NCBI GenBank assembly: GCA_029961685.1
Contig: JARWKL010000059.1
Coordinates: forward strand, 1-64,000
Direction: 5' to 3'
DNA: 64,000 bases
Origin: Aristolochia californica
Lineage: Eukaryota > Streptophyta > Magnoliopsida > Piperales > Aristolochiaceae
A program made the translations under genes and the position numbers. The notes under the pieces are model-generated. The model saw only the letters and a list, made by a program, of their open reading frames with translations, did not search any database and was not told where the DNA came from. Below, piece after piece: positions 7,957 to 21,216 of this stretch. Numbering within the stretch: position 1 is the first letter of the stretch; every line of letters starts with the position of its first letter.

Positions 7957-10608
7957 GAATTTCCCAAACTTGGATAACAAAAGTTTTGTGTTAATTTTTG
8001 GTGTGTTAATAAATTTTCTTTACTTACATTTGTTATTGTTTTAAAATTTTACCATACATAAACTCAAAAATTTTCATTTTGCTGTGATCTATTTTCCTTT
8101 TTTGGTTTACGGGATGAAGGGAGAGCGAAAACTCAAAGTTTTGATTCAAGAAAAAATTTCACATCTAAAATGGAGATGCACAATGCCCAAATGTTGGGAG
8201 ATATAATTCCAAAGAGTGTTTGTAATTTAGATCTTTTTAGTTTTTGTATCTCAGGATTTGCAATCGTCGGGAAAACGAGGAGGTGTGGTGTTTTTAACTG
8301 ACTGTTGACTCCCATTCCGTATGTCATTTCTTACAAAAATATAGCCCGTTACTCACGATAAATCACATTACAATCATCTATGATTGTTAGGTCAGCTTTT
8401 TGAAAACGGACAAAATAATGGCTTGTTAGGTAAATATCCCGCCGCACGTTCACTTCTGAATTTAATGAGTGTTTGTTATTCTCATTAAAAGCTTTGGATC
8501 CATAGGTCATTTTCAACTTTAACATGTTTCAAGCATGCATATCCATTTTAAAACACGTCTAGAAGAGTTCTCTTTTTTGTTAAATTTCAAGCTATTAGGG
8601 TTGAACTAGTGGAATTTCCCAAACTTGGATAACAAAATTTTGTGTTCAGTTGTGGTGTGTGAATAAATTTTCATTACTTACATTTTTTCCCATACATAAA
8701 CTCTAAAATTTACATTTTTTTTTGTGATCTATTTACCTTTTTTTTGTTTATGGCATGAAGGGAGAACGAAAAACTAGAAATTTTGATTTAATAAAAAAGT
8801 GTACATCTAAAATGGAGATGCACAATGCACAAATGTGGAGAGATATAATTCCAAAGAGTGTCTATGATTTTTCAGGATTGTGAGGTCTTTTCAGTTTTTA
8901 GTTCTCAGGTTTTGCAATCGTCGGGAAAAGGGGGAGGCGGGGGATTTTTAATTGAGTGTTGACTCCCAACCCGTAAGTCATTTCTTACAATAATACATCC
9001 CGTTACGAATGAAAAATCACTTTACAATCATCTATGATTGTTAGGTCAGCTTTTTGCAAACGGGCAAAATAATGGCTTGTTTGACTCTGGTAAATATCCC
9101 ACCGCACGTTCACTAGATAATTTAATGAGCGTATGTTATTCTCTTTAAAAGCTTTGGATCCATAGGCCATTTGCATCTTTAACATGTTTCAAGCTTGCAT
9201 ATCCATTTTTAAAACACGTGTGGAACAAATCTCTTTCTTGTAAAATTCCGAGCTATTAGGGTTGAACAAGTGGAATTTCCCAAACTTGGATAACAAAAGT
9301 TTTGTGTTAATTTTTGGTGTGTGAATAAGTTTTCTTTACTTACATTTGTTATTGTTTCCATACATAAACTCAAAAATTTTCATTTTGCTGTGATATATTT
9401 GCCTTTTTTTGTTTACGGGATGAAGGGAGAGAGAAAACTCAAAGTTTTGATTTAAGAAAAAAGTGTACATCTAAAATGGAGATGGACGGTGCACAAATGT
9501 AGAGAGAGATAATTCCAATGAGTGTCTGTAATTTTTAGGGAATTTAAGCTTTTTTTAGTTTTTATATCTCAGGTTTTACAATCTTCGGGAAAATGGGGAG
9601 GCGGGGTGTTTTTAACTGAGTGTTGACTCCCAATCCGTAAGTCATTTCTTACAAAAATATAGCCCGTTACGGATGATAAATCACTTTACAATCATCTATG
9701 ATTGTTCGGTAAGCTTTTTGTGAACTGGCAAAATAATGGCTAGTTTGATTCTGGTAAATATCCCACCGCACGTTCATTGATAATTTAATGAGTGTTTGTT
9801 ATTCTCTTTAAAAGCTTTGGATCCATAGGTCATTTGCATCTTTAACATGTTTCAAGCTTGCGTATCCATTTTTAAAACACGTGTGGAACAAATCACTTTC
9901 TTGTAAAATTCCAAGCTATTAGGGTTGGACTAGTGGAATTTCCCAAACTTGGATAACAAAAGTTTTGTGTTAATTTTTGGTGTGTGAATAAATTTTCTTA
10001 ACTTACATTTGTTATTGTTTTAAAATTTTTTCATACATAAACTCAAAAATTTTCATTTTGCTGTGATCTATTTGCCTTTTTTTGTTTACGGGATCAAGGG
10101 AGAGTGAAAACTCAAAGTTTTGATTTAAGAAAAAAGTGTACATCTAAAATGGAGACGCACAGTGCACAAATGAAGAGAGAGATAATTCCAATGAGTGTCT
10201 GTAATTTTTAGGGAATTTAAGCTCTTTTTAGTTTTTATATCTCAGGTTTTACAATCTTCGGGAAAAGGGGGAGGCGGGGTGTTTTTAACTGAGTGTTGAC
10301 TCCCAATCCGTAAGTCATTTCTTACAAAAATATAGCCCGTTACGGATGATAAATCACTTTACAATCATCTATGATTGTTAGGTAAGCTTTTTGTGAACGG
10401 GCAAAATAATGGCTAGTTTGATTCTGGTAAATATCCCACCGCACGTTCATTGAGAATTTAATGAGTGTTTGTTATTCTCTTTAAAAGCTTTGGATCCATA
10501 GGTCATTTGCATCTTTAACATGTTTCAAGCTTGCATATCCATTTTTAAAACACGTGTGGAACAAATCTCTTTCTTGTAAAATTCCAAGCTATTAGGGTTG
10601 AACTAGTG
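7957..10608 (+). repeat. HOR unit 4 (A-B-C-D)
   Basis: Left haplotype. D has T at 10031 (ATTTTTTCATAC for ATTTTTCCATAC), a variant found otherwise only in unit 7. Confidence 0.95.
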
Positions 10609-13260
10609 GAATTTCCCAAACTTGGATAACAAAAGTTTTGTGTTAATTTTTGGTGTGTTAATAAATTTTCTTTACTTACATTTGTTATTGTTTTAAAATT
10701 TTACCATACATAAACTCAAAAATTTTCATTTTGCTGTGATCTATTTTCCTTTTTTGGTTTACGGGATGAAGGGAGAGCGAAAACTCAAAGTTTTGATTCA
10801 AGAAAAAATTTCACATCTAAAATGGAGATGCACAATGCCCAAATGTTGGGAGATATAATTCCAAAGAGTGTTTGTAATTTAGATCTTTTTAGTTTTTGTA
10901 TCTCAGGATTTGCAATCGTCGGGAAAACGAGGAGGTGTGGTGTTTTTAACTGACTGTTGACTCCCATTCCGTATGTCATTTCTTACAAAAATATAGCCCG
11001 TTACTCACGATAAATCACATTACAATCATCTATGATTGTTAGGTCAGCTTTTTGAAAACGGACAAAATAATGGCTTGTTAGGTAAATATCCCGCCGCACG
11101 TTCACTTCTGAATTTAATGAGTGTTTGTTATTCTCATTAAAAGCTTTGGATCCATAGGTCATTTTCAACTTTAACATGTTTCAAGCATGCATATCCATTT
11201 TAAAACACGTCTAGAAGAGTTCTCTTTTTTGTTAAATTTCAAGCTATTAGGGTTGAACTAGTGGAATTTCCCAAACTTGGATAACAAAATTTTGTGTTCA
11301 GTTGTGGTGTGTGAATAAATTTTCATTACTTACATTTTTTCCCATACATAAACTCTAAAATTTACATTTTTTTTTGTGATCTATTTACCTTTTTTTTGTT
11401 TATGGCATGAAGGGAGAACGAAAAACTAGAAATTTTGATTTAATAAAAAAGTGTACATCTAAAATGGAGATGCACAATGCACAAATGTGGAGAGATATAA
11501 TTCCAAAGAGTGTCTATGATTTTTCAGGATTGTGAGGTCTTTTCAGTTTTTAGTTCTCAGGTTTTGCAATCGTCGGGAAAAGGGGGAGGCGGGGGATTTT
11601 TAATTGAGTGTTGACTCCCAACCCGTAAGTCATTTCTTACAATAATACATCCCGTTACGAATGAAAAATCACTTTACAATCATCTATGATTGTTAGGTCA
11701 GCTTTTTGCAAACGGGCAAAATAATGGCTTGTTTGACTCTGGTAAATATCCCACCGCACGTTCACTAGATAATTTAATGAGCGTATGTTATTCTCTTTAA
11801 AAGCTTTGGATCCATAGGCCATTTGCATCTTTAACATGTTTCAAGCTTGCATATCCATTTTTAAAACACGTGTGGAACAAATCTCTTTCTTGTAAAATTC
11901 CGAGCTATTAGGGTTGAACAAGTGGAATTTCCCAAACTTGGATAACAAAAGTTTTGTGTTAATTTTTGGTGTGTGAATAAGTTTTCTTTACTTACATTTG
12001 TTATTGTTTCCATACATAAACTCAAAAATTTTCATTTTGCTGTGATATATTTGCCTTTTTTTGTTTACGGGATGAAGGGAGAGAGAAAACTCAAAGTTTT
12101 GATTTAAGAAAAAAGTGTACATCTAAAATGGAGATGGACGGTGCACAAATGTAGAGAGAGATAATTCCAATGAGTGTCTGTAATTTTTAGGGAATTTAAG
12201 CTTTTTTTAGTTTTTATATCTCAGGTTTTACAATCTTCGGGAAAATGGGGAGGCGGGGTGTTTTTAACTGAGTGTTGACTCCCAATCCGTAAGTCATTTC
12301 TTACAAAAATATAGCCCGTTACGGATGATAAATCACTTTACAATCATCTATGATTGTTCGGTAAGCTTTTTGTGAACTGGCAAAATAATGGCTAGTTTGA
12401 TTCTGGTAAATATCCCACCGCACGTTCATTGATAATTTAATGAGTGTTTGTTATTCTCTTTAAAAGCTTTGGATCCATAGGTCATTTGCATCTTTAACAT
12501 GTTTCAAGCTTGCGTATCCATTTTTAAAACACGTGTGGAACAAATCACTTTCTTGTAAAATTCCAAGCTATTAGGGTTGGACTAGTGGAATTTCCCAAAC
12601 TTGGATAACAAAAGTTTTGTGTTAATTTTTGGTGTGTGAATAAATTTTCTTAACTTACATTTGTTATTGTTTTAAAATTTTTCCATACATAAACTCAAAA
12701 ATTTTCATTTTGCTGTGATCTATTTGCCTTTTTTTGTTTACGGGATCAAGGGAGAGTGAAAACTCAAAGTTTTGATTTAAGAAAAAAGTGTACATCTAAA
12801 ATGGAGACGCACAGTGCACAAATGAAGAGAGAGATAATTCCAATGAGTGTCTGTAATTTTTAGGGAATTTAAGCTCTTTTTAGTTTTTATATCTCAGGTT
12901 TTACAATCTTCGGGAAAAGGGGGAGGCGGGGTGTTTTTAACTGAGTGTTGACTCCCAATCCGTAAGTCATTTCTTACAAAAATATAGCCCGTTACGGATG
13001 ATAAATCACTTTACAATCATCTATGATTGTTAGGTAAGCTTTTTGTGAACGGGCAAAATAATGGCTAGTTTGATTCTGGTAAATATCCCACCGCACGTTC
13101 ATTGAGAATTTAATGAGTGTTTGTTATTCTCTTTAAAAGCTTTGGATCCATAGGTCATTTGCATCTTTAACATGTTTCAAGCTTGCATATCCATTTTTAA
13201 AACACGTGTGGAACAAATCTCTTTCTTGTAAAATTCCAAGCTATTAGGGTTGAACTAGTG
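10609..13260 (+). repeat. HOR unit 5 (A-B-C-D)
   Basis: Left haplotype, indistinguishable by eye from unit 1. Confidence 0.95.
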
Positions 13261-15912
13261 GAATTTCCCAAACTTGGATAACAAAAGTTTTGTGTTAATT
13301 TTTGGTGTGTTAATAAATTTTCTTTACTTACATTTGTTATTGTTTTAAAATTTTACCATACATAAACTCAAAAATTTTCATTTTGCTGTGATCTATTTTC
13401 CTTTTTTGGTTTACGGGATGAAGGGAGAGCGAAAACTCAAAGTTTTGATTCAAGAAAAAATTTCACATCTAAAATGGAGATGCACAATGCCCAAATGTTG
13501 GGAGATATAATTCCAAAGAGTGTTTGTAATTTAGATCTTTTTAGTTTTTGTATCTCAGGATTTGCAATCGTCGGGAAAACGAGGAGGTGTGGTGTTTTTA
13601 ACTGACTGTTGACTCCCATTCCGTATGTCATTTCTTACAAAAATATAGCCCGTTACTCACGATAAATCACATTACAATCATCTATGATTGTTAGGTCAGC
13701 TTTTTGAAAACGGACAAAATAATGGCTTGTTAGGTAAATATCCCGCCGCACGTTCACTTCTGAATTTAATGAGTGTTTGTTATTCTCATTAAAAGCTTTG
13801 GATCCATAGGTCATTTTCAACTTTAACATGTTTCAAGCATGCATATCCATTTTAAAACACGTCTAGAAGAGTTCTCTTTTTTGTTAAATTTCAAGCTATT
13901 AGGGTTGAACTAGTGGAATTTCCCAAACTTGGATAACAAAATTTTGTGTTCAGTTGTGGTGTGTGAATAAATTTTCATTACTTACATTTTTTCCCATACA
14001 TAAACTCTAAAATTTACATTTTTTTTTGTGATCTATTTACCTTTTTTTTGTTTATGGCATGAAGGGAGAACGAAAAACTAGAAATTTTGATTTAATAAAA
14101 AAGTGTACATCTAAAATGGAGATGCACAATGCACAAATGTGGAGAGATATAATTCCAAAGAGTGTCTATGATTTTTCAGGATTGTGAGGTCTTTTCAGTT
14201 TTTAGTTCTCAGGTTTTGCAATCGTCGGGAAAAGGGGGAGGCGGGGGATTTTTAATTGAGTGTTGACTCCCAACCCGTAAGTCATTTCTTACAATAATAC
14301 ATCCCGTTACGAATGAAAAATCACTTTACAATCATCTATGATTGTTAGGTCAGCTTTTTGCAAACGGGCAAAATAATGGCTTGTTTGACTCTGGTAAATA
14401 TCCCACCGCACGTTCACTAGATAATTTAATGAGCGTATGTTATTCTCTTTAAAAGCTTTGGATCCATAGGCCATTTGCATCTTTAACATGTTTCAAGCTT
14501 GCATATCCATTTTTAAAACACGTGTGGAACAAATCTCTTTCTTGTAAAATTCCGAGCTATTAGGGTTGAACAAGTGGAATTTCCCAAACTTGGATAACAA
14601 AAGTTTTGTGTTAATTTTTGGTGTGTGAATAAGTTTTCTTTACTTACATTTGTTATTGTTTCCATACATAAACTCAAAAATTTTCATTTTGCTGTGATAT
14701 ATTTGCCTTTTTTTGTTTACGGGATGAAGGGAGAGAGAAAACTCAAAGTTTTGATTTAAGAAAAAAGTGTACATCTAAAATGGAGATGGACGGTGCACAA
14801 ATGTAGAGAGAGATAATTCCAATGAGTGTCTGTAATTTTTAGGGAATTTAAGCTTTTTTTAGTTTTTATATCTCAGGTTTTACAATCTTCGGGAAAATGG
14901 GGAGGCGGGGTGTTTTTAACTGAGTGTTGACTCCCAATCCGTAAGTCATTTCTTACAAAAATATAGCCCGTTACGGATGATAAATCACTTTACAATCATC
15001 TATGATTGTTCGGTAAGCTTTTTGTGAACTGGCAAAATAATGGCTAGTTTGATTCTGGTAAATATCCCACCGCACGTTCATTGATAATTTAATGAGTGTT
15101 TGTTATTCTCTTTAAAAGCTTTGGATCCATAGGTCATTTGCATCTTTAACATGTTTCAAGCTTGCGTATCCATTTTTAAAACACGTGTGGAACAAATCAC
15201 TTTCTTGTAAAATTCCAAGCTATTAGGGTTGGACTAGTGGAATTTCCCAAACTTGGATAACAAAAGTTTTGTGTTAATTTTTGGTGTGTGAATAAATTTT
15301 CTTAACTTACATTTGTTATTGTTTTAAAATTTTTCCATACATAAACTCAAAAATTTTCATTTTGCTGTGATCTATTTGCCTTTTTTTGTTTACGGGATCA
15401 AGGGAGAGTGAAAACTCAAAGTTTTGATTTAAGAAAAAAGTGTACATCTAAAATGGAGACGCACAGTGCACAAATGAAGAGAGAGATAATTCCAATGAGT
15501 GTCTGTAATTTTTAGGGAATTTAAGCTCTTTTTAGTTTTTATATCTCAGGTTTTACAATCTTCGGGAAAAGGGGGAGGCGGGGTGTTTTTAACTGAGTGT
15601 TGACTCCCAATCCGTAAGTCATTTCTTACAAAAATATAGCCCGTTACGGATGATAAATCACTTTACAATCATCTATGATTGTTAGGTAAGCTTTTTGTGA
15701 ACGGGCAAAATAATGGCTAGTTTGATTCTGGTAAATATCCCACCGCACGTTCATTGAGAATTTAATGAGTGTTTGTTATTCTCTTTAAAAGCTTTGGATC
15801 CATAGGTCATTTGCATCTTTAACATGTTTCAAGCTTGCATATCCATTTTTAAAACACGTGTGGAACAAATCTCTTTCTTGTAAAATTCCAAGCTATTAGG
15901 GTTGAACTAGTG
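13261..15912 (+). repeat. HOR unit 6 (A-B-C-D)
   Basis: Left haplotype, indistinguishable by eye from unit 1. Confidence 0.95.
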
Positions 15913-18564
15913 GAATTTCCCAAACTTGGATAACAAAAGTTTTGTGTTAATTTTTGGTGTGTTAATAAATTTTCTTTACTTACATTTGTTATTGTTTTAA
16001 AATTTTACCATACATAAACTCAAAAATTTTCATTTTGCTGTGATCTATTTTCCTTTTTTGGTTTACGGGATGAAGGGAGAGCGAAAACTCAAAGTTTTGA
16101 TTCAAGAAAAAATTTCACATCTAAAATGGAGATGCACAATGCCCAAATGTTGGGAGATATAATTCCAAAGAGTGTTTGTAATTTAGATCTTTTTAGTTTT
16201 TGTATCTCAGGATTTGCAATCGTCGGGAAAACGAGGAGGTGTGGTGTTTTTAACTGACTGTTGACTCCCATTCCGTATGTCATTTCTTACAAAAATATAG
16301 CCCGTTACTCACGATAAATCACATTACAATCATCTATGATTGTTAGGTCAGCTTTTTGAAAACGGACAAAATAATGGCTTGTTAGGTAAATATCCCGCCG
16401 CACGTTCACTTCTGAATTTAATGAGTGTTTGTTATTCTCATTAAAAGCTTTGGATCCATAGGTCATTTTCAACTTTAACATGTTTCAAGCATGCATATCC
16501 ATTTTAAAACACGTCTAGAAGAGTTCTCTTTTTTGTTAAATTTCAAGCTATTAGGGTTGAACTAGTGGAATTTCCCAAACTTGGATAACAAAATTTTGTG
16601 TTCAGTTGTGGTGTGTGAATAAATTTTCATTACTTACATTTTTTCCCATACATAAACTCTAAAATTTACATTTTTTTTTGTGATCTATTTACCTTTTTTT
16701 TGTTTATGGCATGAAGGGAGAACGAAAAACTAGAAATTTTGATTTAATAAAAAAGTGTACATCTAAAATGGAGATGCACAATGCACAAATGTGGAGAGAT
16801 ATAATTCCAAAGAGTGTCTATGATTTTTCAGGATTGTGAGGTCTTTTCAGTTTTTAGTTCTCAGGTTTTGCAATCGTCGGGAAAAGGGGGAGGCGGGGGA
16901 TTTTTAATTGAGTGTTGACTCCCAACCCGTAAGTCATTTCTTACAATAATACATCCCGTTACGAATGAAAAATCACTTTACAATCATCTATGATTGTTAG
17001 GTCAGCTTTTTGCAAACGGGCAAAATAATGGCTTGTTTGACTCTGGTAAATATCCCACCGCACGTTCACTAGATAATTTAATGAGCGTATGTTATTCTCT
17101 TTAAAAGCTTTGGATCCATAGGCCATTTGCATCTTTAACATGTTTCAAGCTTGCATATCCATTTTTAAAACACGTGTGGAACAAATCTCTTTCTTGTAAA
17201 ATTCCGAGCTATTAGGGTTGAACAAGTGGAATTTCCCAAACTTGGATAACAAAAGTTTTGTGTTAATTTTTGGTGTGTGAATAAGTTTTCTTTACTTACA
17301 TTTGTTATTGTTTCCATACATAAACTCAAAAATTTTCATTTTGCTGTGATATATTTGCCTTTTTTTGTTTACGGGATGAAGGGAGAGAGAAAACTCAAAG
17401 TTTTGATTTAAGAAAAAAGTGTACATCTAAAATGGAGATGGACGGTGCACAAATGTAGAGAGAGATAATTCCAATGAGTGTCTGTAATTTTTAGGGAATT
17501 TAAGCTTTTTTTAGTTTTTATATCTCAGGTTTTACAATCTTCGGGAAAATGGGGAGGCGGGGTGTTTTTAACTGAGTGTTGACTCCCAATCCGTAAGTCA
17601 TTTCTTACAAAAATATAGCCCGTTACGGATGATAAATCACTTTACAATCATCTATGATTGTTCGGTAAGCTTTTTGTGAACTGGCAAAATAATGGCTAGT
17701 TTGATTCTGGTAAATATCCCACCGCACGTTCATTGATAATTTAATGAGTGTTTGTTATTCTCTTTAAAAGCTTTGGATCCATAGGTCATTTGCATCTTTA
17801 ACATGTTTCAAGCTTGCGTATCCATTTTTAAAACACGTGTGGAACAAATCACTTTCTTGTAAAATTCCAAGCTATTAGGGTTGGACTAGTGGAATTTCCC
17901 AAACTTGGATAACAAAAGTTTTGTGTTAATTTTTGGTGTGTGAATAAATTTTCTTAACTTACATTTGTTATTGTTTTAAAATTTTTTCATACATAAACTC
18001 AAAAATTTTCATTTTGCTGTGATCTATTTGCCTTTTTTTGTTTACGGGATCAAGGGAGAGTGAAAACTCAAAGTTTTGATTTAAGAAAAAAGTGTACATC
18101 TAAAATGGAGACGCACAGTGCACAAATGAAGAGAGAGATAATTCCAATGAGTGTCTGTAATTTTTAGGGAATTTAAGCTCTTTTTAGTTTTTATATCTCA
18201 GGTTTTACAATCTTCGGGAAAAGGGGGAGGCGGGGTGTTTTTAACTGAGTGTTGACTCCCAATCCGTAAGTCATTTCTTACAAAAATATAGCCCGTTACG
18301 GATGATAAATCACTTTACAATCATCTATGATTGTTAGGTAAGCTTTTTGTGAACGGGCAAAATAATGGCTAGTTTGATTCTGGTAAATATCCCACCGCAC
18401 GTTCATTGAGAATTTAATGAGTGTTTGTTATTCTCTTTAAAAGCTTTGGATCCATAGGTCATTTGCATCTTTAACATGTTTCAAGCTTGCATATCCATTT
18501 TTAAAACACGTGTGGAACAAATCTCTTTCTTGTAAAATTCCAAGCTATTAGGGTTGAACTAGTG
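15913..18564 (+). repeat. HOR unit 7 (A-B-C-D)
   Basis: Left haplotype. It shares with unit 4 the rare T in D (17987), at the same HOR offset and exactly 7956 bp downstream. Confidence 0.95.
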
Positions 18565-21216
18565 GAATTTCCCAAACTTGGATAACAAAAGTTTTGTGTT
18601 AATTTTTGGTGTGTTAATAAATTTTCTTTACTTACATTTGTTATTGTTTTAAAATTTTACCATACATAAACTCAAAAATTTTCATTTTGCTGTGATCTAT
18701 TTTCCTTTTTTGGTTTACGGGATGAAGGGAGAGCGAAAACTCAAAGTTTTGATTCAAGAAAAAATTTCACATCTAAAATGGAGATGCACAATGCCCAAAT
18801 GTTGGGAGATATAATTCCAAAGAGTGTTTGTAATTTAGATCTTTTTAGTTTTTGTATCTCAGGATTTGCAATCGTCGGGAAAACGAGGAGGTGTGGTGTT
18901 TTTAACTGACTGTTGACTCCCATTCCGTATGTCATTTCTTACAAAAATATAGCCCGTTACTCACGATAAATCACATTACAATCATCTATGATTGTTAGGT
19001 CAGCTTTTTGAAAACGGACAAAATAATGGCTTGTTAGGTAAATATCCCGCCGCACGTTCACTTCTGAATTTAATGAGTGTTTGTTATTCTCATTAAAAGC
19101 TTTGGATCCATAGGTCATTTTCAACTTTAACATGTTTCAAGCATGCATATCCATTTTAAAACACGTCTAGAAGAGTTCTCTTTTTTGTTAAATTTCAAGC
19201 TATTAGGGTTGAACTAGTGGAATTTCCCAAACTTGGATAACAAAATTTTGTGTTCAGTTGTGGTGTGTGAATAAATTTTCATTACTTACATTTTTTCCCA
19301 TACATAAACTCTAAAATTTACATTTTTTTTTGTGATCTATTTACCTTTTTTTTGTTTATGGCATGAAGGGAGAACGAAAAACTAGAAATTTTGATTTAAT
19401 AAAAAAGTGTACATCTAAAATGGAGATGCACAATGCACAAATGTGGAGAGATATAATTCCAAAGAGTGTCTATGATTTTTCAGGATTGTGAGGTCTTTTC
19501 AGTTTTTAGTTCTCAGGTTTTGCAATCGTCGGGAAAAGGGGGAGGCGGGGGATTTTTAATTGAGTGTTGACTCCCAACCCGTAAGTCATTTCTTACAATA
19601 ATACATCCCGTTACGAATGAAAAATCACTTTACAATCATCTATGATTGTTAGGTCAGCTTTTTGCAAACGGGCAAAATAATGGCTTGTTTGACTCTGGTA
19701 AATATCCCACCGCACGTTCACTAGATAATTTAATGAGCGTATGTTATTCTCTTTAAAAGCTTTGGATCCATAGGCCATTTGCATCTTTAACATGTTTCAA
19801 GCTTGCATATCCATTTTTAAAACACGTGTGGAACAAATCTCTTTCTTGTAAAATTCCGAGCTATTAGGGTTGAACAAGTGGAATTTCCCAAACTTGGATA
19901 ACAAAAGTTTTGTGTTAATTTTTGGTGTGTGAATAAGTTTTCTTTACTTACATTTGTTATTGTTTCCATACATAAACTCAAAAATTTTCATTTTGCTGTG
20001 ATATATTTGCCTTTTTTTGTTTACGGGATGAAGGGAGAGAGAAAACTCAAAGTTTTGATTTAAGAAAAAAGTGTACATCTAAAATGGAGATGGACGGTGC
20101 ACAAATGTAGAGAGAGATAATTCCAATGAGTGTCTGTAATTTTTAGGGAATTTAAGCTTTTTTTAGTTTTTATATCTCAGGTTTTACAATCTTCGGGAAA
20201 ATGGGGAGGCGGGGTGTTTTCAACTGAGTGTTGACTCCCAATCCGTAAGTCATTTCTTACAAAAATATAGCCCGTTACGGATGATAAATCACTTTACAAT
20301 CATCTATGATTGTTCGGTAAGCTTTTTGTGAACTGGCAAAATAATGGCTAGTTTGATTCTGGTAAATATCCCACCGCACGTTCATTGATAATTTAATGAG
20401 TGTTTGTTATTCTCTTTAAAAGCTTTGGATCCATAGGTCATTTGCATCTTTAACATGTTTCAAGCTTGCGTATCCATTTTTAAAACACGTGTGGAACAAA
20501 TCACTTTCTTGTAAAATTCCAAGCTATTAGGGTTGGACTAGTGGAATTTCCCAAACTTGGATAACAAAAGTTTTGTGTTAATTTTTGGTGTGTGAATAAA
20601 TTTTCTTAACTTACATTTGTTATTGTTTTAAAATTTTTCCATACATAAACTCAAAAATTTTCATTTTGCTGTGATCTATTTGCCTTTTTTTGTTTACGGG
20701 ATCAAGGGAGAGTGAAAACTCAAAGTTTTGATTTAAGAAAAAAGTGTACATCTAAAATGGAGACGCACAGTGCACAAATGAAGAGAGAGATAATTCCAAT
20801 GAGTGTCTGTAATTTTTAGGGAATTTAAGCTCTTTTTAGTTTTTATATCTCAGGTTTTACAATCTTCGGGAAAAGGGGGAGGCGGGGTGTTTTTAACTGA
20901 GTGTTGACTCCCAATCCGTAAGTCATTTCTTACAAAAATATAGCCCGTTACGGATGATAAATCACTTTACAATCATCTATGATTGTTAGGTAAGCTTTTT
21001 GTGAACGGGCAAAATAATGGCTAGTTTGATTCTGGTAAATATCCCACCGCACGTTCATTGAGAATTTAATGAGTGTTTGTTATTCTCTTTAAAAGCTTTG
21101 GATCCATAGGTCATTTGCATCTTTAACATGTTTCAAGCTTGCATATCCATTTTTAAAACACGTGTGGAACAAATCTCTTTCTTGTAAAATTCCAAGCTAT
21201 TAGGGTTGAACTAGTG
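18565..21216 (+). repeat. HOR unit 8 (A-B-C-D)
   Basis: Left haplotype. C carries C at 20221 (GTGTTTTCAACTG for GTGTTTTTAACTG), a variant shared with unit 9 and with several right-half units. Confidence 0.95.
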